Shown in pieces: positions 1-7,149 of a DNA stretch of 15,816 nt (the first letter of the stretch is position 1; each line of letters starts with the position of its first letter). Below the pieces are notes generated by a model. That model was not told where the DNA came from and ran no database searches. It saw only the letters and a list, made by a program, of their open reading frames with translations. A program made the position numbers and the translations under genes. The stretch comes from Sphingomonas sp. CCH10-B3 (GTDB taxonomy: Bacteria; Pseudomonadota; Alphaproteobacteria; Sphingomonadales; Sphingomonadaceae), in assembly GCF_001556185.1 (NCBI RefSeq), contig NZ_LSIJ01000069.1:1-15816 (forward strand), in the 5' to 3' direction.

Positions 1-2
1 CC

Positions 3-1178
3 ATGCGATCATCTCAATCTACACCAGAAATTACACCACGAGCGCGGACGCTAACGACTTCCCGGTCTGCGGCCTCGTGGAACTTCGGCGCGGCTCACCT
101 CGAATGGGAGCCGCTGGAAGTCGGCACGGGTGATACCCTCCTTGTTTCGGCACAAGTGCGCGGAGTGCCGGCGCGGGCGGTGCTCGACAGTGGCAGCGGC
201 GCGTCGATCATGAGCACGGCGCTCGCGGCGAAGCTCGGCTTGAACAATGGTGAGCGGCGCATGATTAGCGGGCTGAGCGCCAAGGCCCCGGTGCTGCTGG
301 TCCGCGACATCGACGTACAGCTCGCCCGCGAAACCCGTCGCTTACCCTTTGCCGTTGTTGGTGATCTGAGTTCAGTGTCGGCGGCCTTCGGACGACCGAT
401 CGACGTTCTCCTCGGTGCCGATATGTTCACGGGCAGCTGCATCGCGCTCGATTTCGCGAACAGGCGTATGGCGGTCGTCAAGTCAGGCACGTTTCTCGCC
501 GGCCCCGACTGGCGCGCTGTCGCGCTCGGACGCGGTGCCAAGCAGGAGCTGTTCATCCGGGCCTCCGTCGAGGGCCTGTCTCCCGTGCCCTTGATGATCG
601 ATCTTGGCAGCTCGGCCGCGCTGATGCTCTCGTCGGCCTATGCCCGCGATCAAGGGCTGTTGAACGGGAAGCTCGTCTCGACCGCGGCGATCGGCGGCGT
701 CGATGGTGTGCGTATCAACGATGCTTTCACGATCCAGAACATCAACATCGAAGGGCTTGGCGTCTCGAACGTCCCCACACTCGGGATGAGAGCTTGGCTC
801 TCCACCAGCACGGTTGGCAATGTCGGCCTACCGCTGATCGCTCAATTCGACGTGGTGTTCGACGTGACCGCCGGATTCGTGTGGCTCCGGCCACTCGGTC
901 CTCGTCGTCGCCTGCCGATGCTGAAGGACCGTAGCGGCCTTGGCCTCGCAGCCTCACCAACGGCGCTCACCGTTGTTCATGTGGCGGCGAACAGTCCCGC
1001 GGAAAAGGCTGGCTGGGCGGTCGGCGACCGGATCGTGGCGGTGAACGGCCATTCGATCGATGCGAACTATACGCGTGGGGAGCTCTGGCAAGTGCGCTCC
1101 CGGCCTGCTGGCACCCTCGTAAAGCTGACGATGGCCTCGGGTGATGTGCGCGAGCTCAGGCTGGCCGATTATTATTGA
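3..1178 (+). CDS. retropepsin-like aspartic protease with C-terminal PDZ domain (5' end possibly outside window)
   Basis: The 391-residue product has a duplicated aspartic-protease-like region followed by a PDZ domain. The first lobe carries a clear DSG catalytic motif (D62-S63-G64, in AVLDSGSGAS). The second lobe has the equivalent segment MIDLGSSAAL around D200, where the usual DTG/DSG reads DLG, so it looks degenerate. Residues about 305-389 form a PDZ domain with the typical VAANSPAEKAGWAVGDRIVAVNG stretch, shown here only in part: SPAEKAGW and GDRIVAVNG. Retropepsin-PDZ proteins are common in sphingomonads and are usually exported; substrates are generally unknown. No signal peptide is visible in the first 30 residues and no ribosome-binding site can be seen, because the first ATG is only two bases from the window edge. 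The true start may be upstream. It converges on the MerR gene with a 7-bp overlap of the 3' ends and is probably not part of the metal operon. Confidence 0.82.
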   Translation: MRSSQSTPEITPRARTLTTSRSAASWNFGAAHLEWEPLEVGTGDTLLVSAQVRGVPARAVLDSGSGASIMSTALAAKLGLNNGERRMISGLSAKAPVLLVRDIDVQLARETRRLPFAVVGDLSSVSAAFGRPIDVLLGADMFTGSCIALDFANRRMAVVKSGTFLAGPDWRAVALGRGAKQELFIRASVEGLSPVPLMIDLGSSAALMLSSAYARDQGLLNGKLVSTAAIGGVDGVRINDAFTIQNINIEGLGVSNVPTLGMRAWLSTSTVGNVGLPLIAQFDVVFDVTAGFVWLRPLGPRRRLPMLKDRSGLGLAASPTALTVVHVAANSPAEKAGWAVGDRIVAVNGHSIDANYTRGELWQVRSRPAGTLVKLTMASGDVRELRLADYY

Positions 1179-1591
1179 TCGGCTTGAGGGTGGCCTTTGC
1201 CGATCGCCTTCATGATCCGACAATCGGCCATGCGCGCCTTGGTGCAGCTCTGGCTGAGCATTGCCAACTCATCCCGCAACACCGCGAGTTGCGCCAGTCT
1301 CTCCTCCACATCCTTGAGGTGCTGAGCAGCGATAGCTGAGGCGGCACCACAATCCTGGTCCGGGTTCTGCGCCAGCCCCATCAACGAACGGATCTCGTCG
1401 ACGGAGAAGCCAAGCCGGCGACCGTTGCGGATGAAGTGCAAACGCTCAATGTCACTGGCATCGTAGGTTCTGCGACCCGACGCCGTGCGAGGGGCGGATC
1501 GGAGCAACCCGATCGACTCATAAAAGCGGATCGTCGTCACCTTCGTCGAGGTCTCGCTGGCGAGCTGCCCAATCATCACCGGCTTCATCAT
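1172..1591 (-). CDS. MerR-family heavy-metal-responsive regulator (CadR/PbrR/ZntR-like)
   Basis: This 139-residue protein begins MMKPVMIGQLA at the ATG at 1591-1589, six bases after an AAGGA ribosome-binding site; longer readings of the frame have no such site. The N-terminal winged helix-turn-helix contains the MerR signature TTIRFYESIGLL (residues 19-30) and GRRTY (39-43). It is followed by the long dimerisation helix (about 77-112). Three cysteines, C81, C116 and C124, are spaced as in divalent-metal MerR sensors, where the first Cys binds across the dimer to the other two. That places it with the Zn/Cd/Pb/Hg sensors rather than CueR (Cu) or SoxR (Fe-S). It is transcribed away from the CDF transporter across a 75-bp region that holds a MerR-type operator, so it most likely activates the CDF-FTR1 genes by operator distortion. 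Which metal it prefers cannot be read from the sequence. Confidence 0.93.
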   Translation of the reverse strand: MMKPVMIGQLASETSTKVTTIRFYESIGLLRSAPRTASGRRTYDASDIERLHFIRNGRRLGFSVDEIRSLMGLAQNPDQDCGAASAIAAQHLKDVEERLAQLAVLRDELAMLSQSCTKARMADCRIMKAIGKGHPQADQ

Positions 1592-1628
1592 GCCATCCTT
1601 GCTTATGCGAACGTGTCGCACATTTCGC

Positions 1629-1659
1629 TTGCTTCTACAGCGACTGGAGGTGGTAAGGA
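1629..1659 (+). promoter_or_regulatory. MerR-type promoter/operator with 19-bp spacer for the CDF-FTR1 genes
   Basis: A -35-like TTGCTT (1629-1634) and a -10-like TAAGGA (1654-1659) are separated by 19 bp, the overlong spacing typical of MerR-activated promoters. Inside the spacer lies the dyad CTACAGCGACTGGAG (1635-1649): two 6-bp arms around CGA with one mismatched pair. Its form resembles known PbrR/CadR operators (CTATAG-TAA-CTAGAG, recalled rather than searched). The -10 hexamer is a poor match to consensus and overlaps the ribosome-binding site of the downstream gene. The dyad and spacing are directly seen; regulation by the adjacent MerR gene is inferred. Confidence 0.68.
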
Positions 1660-1666
1660 AGGCCGC

Positions 1667-2293
1667 ATGAATGCTTCTACCGAAAGCTGCGGGTGCCACG
1701 GGGAGCCCGCGCGCGCGCAAACCGATCCGGCCTATCGCCGTGCGCTGCTGACCGTCGTGGTGCTCAACCTCGGCTTCGGAGTCGCCGAGCTGTTCGGCGG
1801 GTTCATCGCCGATAGCCAAGCGCTGAAAGCGGATTCCCTCGATTTTCTCGGGGACGGGTCGATCAGCCTTATCGGTCTTCTCGCGCTTGCCTGGTCCGCA
1901 CGGGCGAGGGCAAAGGTCGCGCTGACGCAGGGGTTGTTTCTCGGTGCGCTTGGCGTGGGCGTAATCGGTTTCGCGATTTGGCGCGCCCTGAACGCAACCG
2001 CGCCGGATGCCGAACTGATGGGCACAATCGGCGTTGTCGCGCTCGCGATCAATGTCGTGTCCGCCTTGGTGCTTGCGCGTTTCCGGGAAGGGGACGCCAA
2101 TGTTCGCGCGATCTGGCTGTTCAGCCGCAACGACGCGCTCGCCAATGTCGCGGTGATCGCCGCGGCCGGTCTGGTGGCGTGGACAGGAAGCGCCTGGCCG
2201 GACCTCGCCGTCGCCGGCCTCATCGCCCTCCTGTTCCTCCACTCCGCTTATGAAATCGTCACTGGCGCTCGGCGCGAACTGGGAGAGCGGTAG
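1667..2293 (+). CDS. short cation diffusion facilitator (CDF) metal transporter, copy 1
   Basis: This 208-residue inner-membrane protein has about six transmembrane segments and no C-terminal cytoplasmic domain, so it belongs to the short CDF subgroup. CDF proteins exchange cytosolic Zn, Cd, Co, Fe or related divalent metals for protons. Helix 2 carries ADSLDFLGD (residues 55-63) with the D59-x3-D63 metal pair. Helix 5 carries SRNDALAN (153-160), where the usual H-x3-D reads D156-x3-N160. The N-terminus has a potential metal-binding CGCHG (C8, C10, H11). The start at 1667 follows an AAGGAAGG ribosome-binding site and lies next to the MerR-type operator; upstream in-frame sequence belongs to the regulator region. 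Its stop overlaps the GTG start of the FTR1 gene by one base, so the two are probably co-translated. A distant paralogue lies at 13690-14298. The metal specificity is unknown. Confidence 0.9.
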   Translation: MNASTESCGCHGEPARAQTDPAYRRALLTVVVLNLGFGVAELFGGFIADSQALKADSLDFLGDGSISLIGLLALAWSARARAKVALTQGLFLGALGVGVIGFAIWRALNATAPDAELMGTIGVVALAINVVSALVLARFREGDANVRAIWLFSRNDALANVAVIAAAGLVAWTGSAWPDLAVAGLIALLFLHSAYEIVTGARRELGER

Positions 2294-4260
2294 TGCGTCT
2301 GCTCACCTTGATCCGGGCAATGCTCTCGCTGCGGCTGCTCGCCGCGCTCGCTGCGCTGCTGATCCCTGCTGCGGCATTCGCCGAACCCGGCGACGTGCAA
2401 ACCGCATGGCGGCTGCTCGACTATATGGCCGTCGATTATGGAGGCGCGGTCGCGAACGGTCGGATCAAGAGCGCGTCGGAATACGCCGAAATGAATGAGT
2501 TTGCCGCGTCGGTCTCGACACGGCTTCAAGGCCTGCCGGCGAAGCCGGAGCGCCAAGCCCTCATTCAGCGGGCCGCCAACCTCCAAGCGGTAATCGCGGA
2601 AAAGGGATCGACTGAACAGGTGGCAACACTGGCGCACGGGCTCGCGGCCGATCTGCTGCGCGCCTACCCGGTGCCGCTCGCGCCCGATAAGGCTCCGAAC
2701 CTCGTCTCCAGCGATGCACTGTTCCGACAATCCTGCGCGTCCTGCCACGGGATGACGGGCAACGGCCGTGGCCCTGACGCCGCCAAGCTCGCTACGCCCC
2801 CGATTGCTTTCACCGATGCCGAGCGCGCGCGCCAGCGCAGCGTGTTCGCGCTCTATCAGGTGGTGACGCAAGGCATCGACGGGACCGCGATGCAGAGCTT
2901 CGCCGATCTGCCCAACGATCAGCGCTGGGCGTTAGCATTCCGAGCCGGGAGCTTCGCCTTCACGGATGCGCAGGCGCGCGACGGCGAGCGGCTTTGGAAA
3001 TCCGACCCGACCCTTCGCCGGCGCATTCCGGACCTGAAAACCCTGGTCGCGCTCACCCCGGCCGCGCTCGGCGCGGCGATCGGCGACGCCAAGGCTGACG
3101 CCGTGCTCGCGTTCCTGCGTCGTCATCCCGAACAGGTGATACAACAGGCTCCCGGCTCGCTCGCGGTCGCCCGCGCCAAACTCGCCGAAAGCGTGGCGGC
3201 TGCGCGGCGCGGCGATGCGCGCATGGCGAAAGAGCTGGCGCTGTCGGCCTATCTCGATGGGTTCGAGCCGATCGAGCCAACACTCACCGCGCGCGACGCG
3301 ACGCTGATGGGTCGAATCGAGGGCGCGATGGGGGAGTTCCGCGCCTCGATCGACCGGGGCGCGTCGCCCGATGATCTCGCGGAGAAGGTCGCAGTACTGG
3401 GCGGCCTTTTCGACGATGCGGAAGCGGCGCTCGCGCCTGATGCCGCCACCGAAGCGTCCACGTTCCTGGGCGCGTTCACGATCCTGCTGCGTGAAGGGCT
3501 CGAAGCCCTGCTCATCGTTGTCGCCATGATCGCGTTCCTGCGTAAAGCCGAGCGCGGCGAGGCGCTGCGGTACGTGCATGGCGGCTGGGTCAGCGCGATC
3601 ATCGCGGGCGGGATCACCTGGGCGGTCGCCACCTATGCGATCGGGATCAGCGGTGCGAGCCGGGAGCTGACGGAAGGGTTTGGCTCGCTGTTCGCCGCGG
3701 TCGTGCTGCTCTCGGTCGGGATTTGGATGCACGGCAAGGCGCAGGCCGATCAGTGGCAGCGCTATATTCGCGAGAAGATGTCGCGGGCGCTCTCGGGCGG
3801 GTCGGGCTGGTTCCTGTTCGGGCTGGCGTTCGTCGTAGTTTATCGCGAGGTCTTCGAGACGATCCTGTTCTATGCCGCGCTTTCGGCGCAAGGTGACAAC
3901 GGGATGCTTCTCGCGGGGGCCGGGTCGGCGATTGGACTGCTCAGCCTGATCGCTTGGGCCATGCTTCGCTACAGTCGCAAGCTGCCGATCGCGCAGTTCT
4001 TCCGCTATAGCTCCTGGCTCATGGCGGTCCTGACCGTCGTGCTGGCGGGTAAAGGCGTCGCCGCGCTCCAGGAAGCCGGCCTTATCAACATCGCACCGCT
4101 CGCGGACGTGCCACGGCTGTCGATGCTCGGCGTGTTTCCCACTTGGCAATCGGTGCTGGCGCAACTCCTGATGGCGGTCGCCATTGCGGTCGGGTTCGCC
4201 TGGAACGGGCGCGACCGATCCCGCTCGGGTTCCGGCTCAGTGACCCTTGGTTCGAATTAG
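2293..4260 (+). CDS. cytochrome c-FTR1 family iron/lead permease (PbrT-like)
   Basis: The 655-residue protein fuses a secreted N-terminal region to an FTR1 permease. A signal peptide (residues 1-30, ending AAAFA) precedes a helical periplasmic region. A cytochrome c domain then carries C148-A-S-C151-H152 for heme attachment, with M200 a plausible axial ligand. The FTR1 domain starts near 392 with two R-E-x-x-E metal motifs, REGLE (400-404) and YREVFE (517-522), within about seven transmembrane helices. FTR1 permeases import oxidised iron. A similar cytochrome-FTR1 architecture occurs in PbrT, the Pb(II) uptake protein of Cupriavidus pbr loci, and a Cd/Pb-type MerR next door fits that reading. 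The GTG start at 2293 overlaps the CDF stop by one base and has GGGAGAG five bases upstream; an ATG at 2320 is possible but has no clear ribosome-binding site. The domain calls are firm; iron versus lead is not resolved. Confidence 0.9.
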   Translation: MRLLTLIRAMLSLRLLAALAALLIPAAAFAEPGDVQTAWRLLDYMAVDYGGAVANGRIKSASEYAEMNEFAASVSTRLQGLPAKPERQALIQRAANLQAVIAEKGSTEQVATLAHGLAADLLRAYPVPLAPDKAPNLVSSDALFRQSCASCHGMTGNGRGPDAAKLATPPIAFTDAERARQRSVFALYQVVTQGIDGTAMQSFADLPNDQRWALAFRAGSFAFTDAQARDGERLWKSDPTLRRRIPDLKTLVALTPAALGAAIGDAKADAVLAFLRRHPEQVIQQAPGSLAVARAKLAESVAAARRGDARMAKELALSAYLDGFEPIEPTLTARDATLMGRIEGAMGEFRASIDRGASPDDLAEKVAVLGGLFDDAEAALAPDAATEASTFLGAFTILLREGLEALLIVVAMIAFLRKAERGEALRYVHGGWVSAIIAGGITWAVATYAIGISGASRELTEGFGSLFAAVVLLSVGIWMHGKAQADQWQRYIREKMSRALSGGSGWFLFGLAFVVVYREVFETILFYAALSAQGDNGMLLAGAGSAIGLLSLIAWAMLRYSRKLPIAQFFRYSSWLMAVLTVVLAGKGVAALQEAGLINIAPLADVPRLSMLGVFPTWQSVLAQLLMAVAIAVGFAWNGRDRSRSGSGSVTLGSN

Positions 4261-4300
4261 TGCAATGACATGAAAACCCTTCCGTGATAGAGGCAAGCTA

Positions 4301-4630
4301 GTGCGAGCCTTTTTGCCTTTCCTGACATGCCTGATGCTGGTCCTGACCAGCTTCTCCGGCATGGCCCATGCCGCCGATCTGGCGGGGGGAAGCATCGCGG
4401 GCGTTGAGTTCACGGTCCATACCGCCGGTGACATCGATCAGGTGCCATCGGACTCGGACAAGAATGTCCCGCATCATCACAATTATTGTCACGGACACGA
4501 CGTCGGCGCGCCTGCGCGCACGACGATGGAATATACCCCCGTCCTCACAGTGCCCAAGCCGACAATCTCCGCCTCTGCGTCGCTCGACGGCCGCACCGGC
4601 ATGGTCCATTTGAGGCCCCCCCAAGCCTGA
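4301..4630 (+). CDS. small secreted His-rich protein preceding czcCBA (CzcI-like position)
   Basis: This 109-residue protein has a signal peptide (MRAFLPFLTC to MAHA, about residues 1-24) and no recognisable domain. A short cluster, HHHNYCHGHD near residues 58-67, combines five His, one Cys and one Asp and could bind metal in the periplasm. Small exported His-rich proteins such as CzcI and CnrX-type factors often lead czc/cnr operons, and this gene sits in that position, 60 bp before czcC. I see no full-length homology to CzcI, so the comparison is positional. The GTG start at 4301 is needed to supply the signal peptide; a modest GAGG lies seven bases upstream. The gap before it (4261-4300) has no strong promoter, so it may be read from upstream or from a weak local promoter. 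Confidence 0.75.
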   Translation: MRAFLPFLTCLMLVLTSFSGMAHAADLAGGSIAGVEFTVHTAGDIDQVPSDSDKNVPHHHNYCHGHDVGAPARTTMEYTPVLTVPKPTISASASLDGRTGMVHLRPPQA

Positions 4631-4690
4631 CGTCCGATTTGGGCGTGCGTTGGCGCGCCCCTGTCGATCATCGTCAGGAGTCCTATTTTC

Positions 4691-5968
4691 ATGAATCGTA
4701 TCCTCGCGGCCATGCTGGCCGCAGCGTCTTGCGCCACGATGGCGCAGGCGCAGGTCGGACCGTCCGCGCCTGTTGCGCAGGATGCGCCGGTCTACACGCT
4801 TGACCAAGCGGTCAGTGCAGCGGGCGGTTCGGCCCCTGCTGCGGAAGCGGCGACAGCTGGAATCGACGCGGCCCGTGCAGGTCGCACAGTCGCCGGCTTG
4901 CGGCCCAATCCGGTGGTTCAAGGCCAAGTCGAGAATGTCATCGGCTCCGGGCCGTATCGGGGGGTCCGCAGCGCGGAAACCACGGTCGGCTTTGCGATCC
5001 CGATCGAGCTAGGCGGCAAGCGCGGCGCCCGCGTCGCGGTCGCCAATGCGCAATTGTCCCGGGCCGAGATCCAGGCCGCGATCATCGCGGCGGATGTCCG
5101 GCTTCAGGTAACGCAGCTCTATGTCGAAGCGGTCGCGGCCGATCGCCGGGTAATGACAGCCCGCGATCAGGCCCGGATCGCCAGCGATGCGCTGCGGGCC
5201 GCGAGCGTTCGCGTGCAGGCAGGGCGGGCATCGCCACTCGAGCAACAGCGCGCGGATGTCGCGCGTATCAATGCCGACGCCAATGTGGAGCGGCAGCTTC
5301 GCTTGGCCGAGGCGGCCCGCGCCAATCTGGCGCGTCGGATCGGACGGCCGATCGACGGCCTGCTCGATGACACGCTGCTCGATCGCCTTCCCGATGTGAA
5401 CGTCTATGGGCCGTTGGCACCGGTCAACACGACCGGCACACTCGCGCTGGCGGCAGCCAACGCGGATTTCTCCATTGCCGAAGCCGGCGTGCGGCTCGCG
5501 CGCGCCAATCGCGTGCCTGACCTGAACGTCGGGCCGTCGATCCGCCGCCTGGAAGCGACCAACGACATGGCGGCGGTGTTCAGCGTGTCGATCCCGATCC
5601 CGGTGTTCAACAATGGTCGCGCCGCGATTGCGCAGGCGACCGCGCAGCGGACCCAGGCGGATGCGCAGCGCCGCGTGACCGCGCTCGACATCGAACAGGC
5701 GATCACGGACGCGCAGGCGCAGGCGGCCAATGCCGCAACGACGGCTCGTGCGGCGTCGGGGCCGGCGCTGGCGGCTGCACAGGAGGCCGCCCGCATCGCG
5801 CGGATCGGCTATCGCGAGGGCAAGTTCGGCCAGCTCGAATTGCTCGATGCTGAACGCACGCTCGCCGAAACGCGGGTCGCCGCGATCGACGCGCTTGCCA
5901 ATTACCAGAATGCCCGCGCGCAAGTGGAGCGACTGACCGCTCGTGCGCCCAATGGGGGGAATCAGTGA
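4691..5968 (+). CDS. czcC: CzcC-like outer-membrane efflux channel (TolC family)
   Basis: The 425-residue product has a signal peptide (MNRILAAMLAAASCATMAQA, cleavage before QVG) and two tandem outer-membrane-factor repeats, about residues 35-230 and 245-415. The long alanine- and glutamine-rich amphipathic helices would form the periplasmic alpha-barrel; the family trimerises in the outer membrane. Recognisable TolC/CzcC features include AIPIELGGKRGARVAVA around residue 100, and GYREGKFGQLELLDAERTL near the C-terminus (quoted in part: EGKFGQLELLDAERTL). It would form the exit duct of the CzcCBA metal efflux complex. A GGAG ribosome-binding site lies ten bases before the ATG. The stop codon overlaps the start of czcB (TGATG), showing translational coupling. 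Length is normal for CzcC. Confidence 0.93.
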   Translation: MNRILAAMLAAASCATMAQAQVGPSAPVAQDAPVYTLDQAVSAAGGSAPAAEAATAGIDAARAGRTVAGLRPNPVVQGQVENVIGSGPYRGVRSAETTVGFAIPIELGGKRGARVAVANAQLSRAEIQAAIIAADVRLQVTQLYVEAVAADRRVMTARDQARIASDALRAASVRVQAGRASPLEQQRADVARINADANVERQLRLAEAARANLARRIGRPIDGLLDDTLLDRLPDVNVYGPLAPVNTTGTLALAAANADFSIAEAGVRLARANRVPDLNVGPSIRRLEATNDMAAVFSVSIPIPVFNNGRAAIAQATAQRTQADAQRRVTALDIEQAITDAQAQAANAATTARAASGPALAAAQEAARIARIGYREGKFGQLELLDAERTLAETRVAAIDALANYQNARAQVERLTARAPNGGNQ

Positions 5969-7146
5969 TGAAGAGCTTTTATCTCGCGGGCGCGGCGTCG
6001 CTCGCCCTGCTCTTGGCTGCCTGCGGCGGCAAGGATGGCGGAAACGAGGCAACTGCCGAAGGCGCAGCTGCCAATGAGACGGCAGCGGGCACGGAAAAGG
6101 GCGGTGCTGAAGGCGGTCATGCCGGTGAAGGCGTCGTCACATTGGGTGCCGACCAGATCGCCACAGCGGGCGTCCAGGTCGGACGGCCGATCATCGGCGG
6201 GGCCGGGACGATCGAGCTGCCCGCGATCATCGAGGGCGACCCACAGGGAACGCAGGTCGTCTCGGCCGCAATTGCGGGACGCGTGGTCGCGCTCACCCGT
6301 AACCTCGGCCAATCGGTCGGACGCGGCCAGACCATTGCGGTCATCGAAAGCCGCGAGGCGGCGCAGATCAAGGGCGAGGTCGAGGCGGCGCGGGCGCGGC
6401 TTCAGCTCGCTAATTCGAACCTCGCGCGCGAACAGCGGCTGTTCGCGCAGAGAGTCTCCCCTGAACAGGATCTGATCGCCGCCCGCACAGCGGCGACGGA
6501 GGCGCGGATCGCCCTGACGCAGGCGCAGAGCATGGTTTCGGCGGCGGGTGTCGGCGGCGGCGGGCTCAACCGGCTCGGCATTGCCGCGCCGATCTCGGGC
6601 CAGATCATTGCGCGCCCCGTGACGCTGGGACAAACGGTCGCGGCGGATGCCGAACTCTATCGCATCGCCAACCTGAGCCAGGTGTCGATCGCGCTTAATC
6701 TCAAGCCCGAGGATGCGGGCCGGGTGCGTCCCGGCAATACGGTGCTGGTGAAGGCGGCAGGCCGTCAGGCGACCGCCCGCGTGACCTTCGTGTCGCCGGC
6801 GCTTGATCCGCAGACGCGGCTCGTGCCTGCGCTCGCCACCCTCGACAATCGCGGTGGCGAATGGCGGGTCGGCGAGCCTGTGACGGCAGCCGTGCAGCTC
6901 ACGGGCAGCGGCGGGAGCGGGGCGGTCCGCGTGCCGACGACGGCGGTCCAGAGTTTCGAGGGCAAGTCGGTCGTGTTCGTGCGCACGCCCACCGGCTTCA
7001 AGGCGACCCCGGTCCAGCTCGGCGATGCGTCGGGCGACACGGTGATCGTCCGGTCGGGCCTGACCGGCAACGAACAGATCGCCACCACCGGAAGTTTCAC
7101 GCTCAAGGCCGAGATCGGCAAGGGCGAAGCGAGCCACGAGGATTAA
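5968..7146 (+). CDS. czcB: CzcB-like periplasmic adaptor (HlyD/membrane fusion family) lipoprotein
   Basis: This 392-residue membrane-fusion protein links the RND pump to the outer-membrane channel. It has a lipoprotein signal with lipobox LAAC19 followed by G/E/A-rich linker sequence containing one His (GGHAGEG). The first lipoyl-like half is at about residues 95-128, a coiled-coil hairpin at 131-190, the second lipoyl half at about 203-233 (IAAPISGQIIARPVTLGQTV), and beta-barrel and membrane-proximal domains continue to the end. The ATG at 5968 overlaps the czcC stop (TGATG) and has a GGGGGGA site seven bases upstream; the GTG three bases earlier is an alternative giving a 4-bp overlap. The czcA start follows after only three bases. 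The family call is firm; the metal is inferred from the pump. Confidence 0.93.
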   Translation: MKSFYLAGAASLALLLAACGGKDGGNEATAEGAAANETAAGTEKGGAEGGHAGEGVVTLGADQIATAGVQVGRPIIGGAGTIELPAIIEGDPQGTQVVSAAIAGRVVALTRNLGQSVGRGQTIAVIESREAAQIKGEVEAARARLQLANSNLAREQRLFAQRVSPEQDLIAARTAATEARIALTQAQSMVSAAGVGGGGLNRLGIAAPISGQIIARPVTLGQTVAADAELYRIANLSQVSIALNLKPEDAGRVRPGNTVLVKAAGRQATARVTFVSPALDPQTRLVPALATLDNRGGEWRVGEPVTAAVQLTGSGGSGAVRVPTTAVQSFEGKSVVFVRTPTGFKATPVQLGDASGDTVIVRSGLTGNEQIATTGSFTLKAEIGKGEASHED

Positions 7147-7149
7147 GCC

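Noticed and set aside
1436..1666. Upstream extension of the first CDF reading frame
   Set aside because: It lies antisense to the MerR coding region, lacks transporter features, and the ATG at 1667 has an AAGGAAGG site directly upstream.
1592..2242. Long minus-strand frame extending the MerR gene upstream to 356 residues
   Set aside because: The extra N-terminal part is antisense to the CDF gene, is low-complexity and Arg-rich, and the MerR domain starts precisely at the ATG at 1591 with its own ribosome-binding site.
2932..4164. 410-residue minus-strand open frame opposite FTR1
   Set aside because: An Arg/His/Asp-rich shadow frame of GC-rich coding DNA with no recognisable domain; the plus strand encodes a clear permease.
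4265..4291. Possible promoter ATGACA - GATAGA before the His-rich gene
   Set aside because: The spacer is only 15 bp and both boxes are weak matches; not enough to call a promoter, though a local czc promoter is plausible.
4641..4660. Short hairpin GGGCGTG / CGCGCCC before czcC
   Set aside because: Only 7 bp with a wobble pair and no T-run; easily expected by chance in GC-rich DNA.
5962..7137. 391-residue minus-strand frame opposite czcB
   Set aside because: Shadow frame; composition is typical of antisense GC-rich sequence and it fully overlaps a confidently assigned adaptor.
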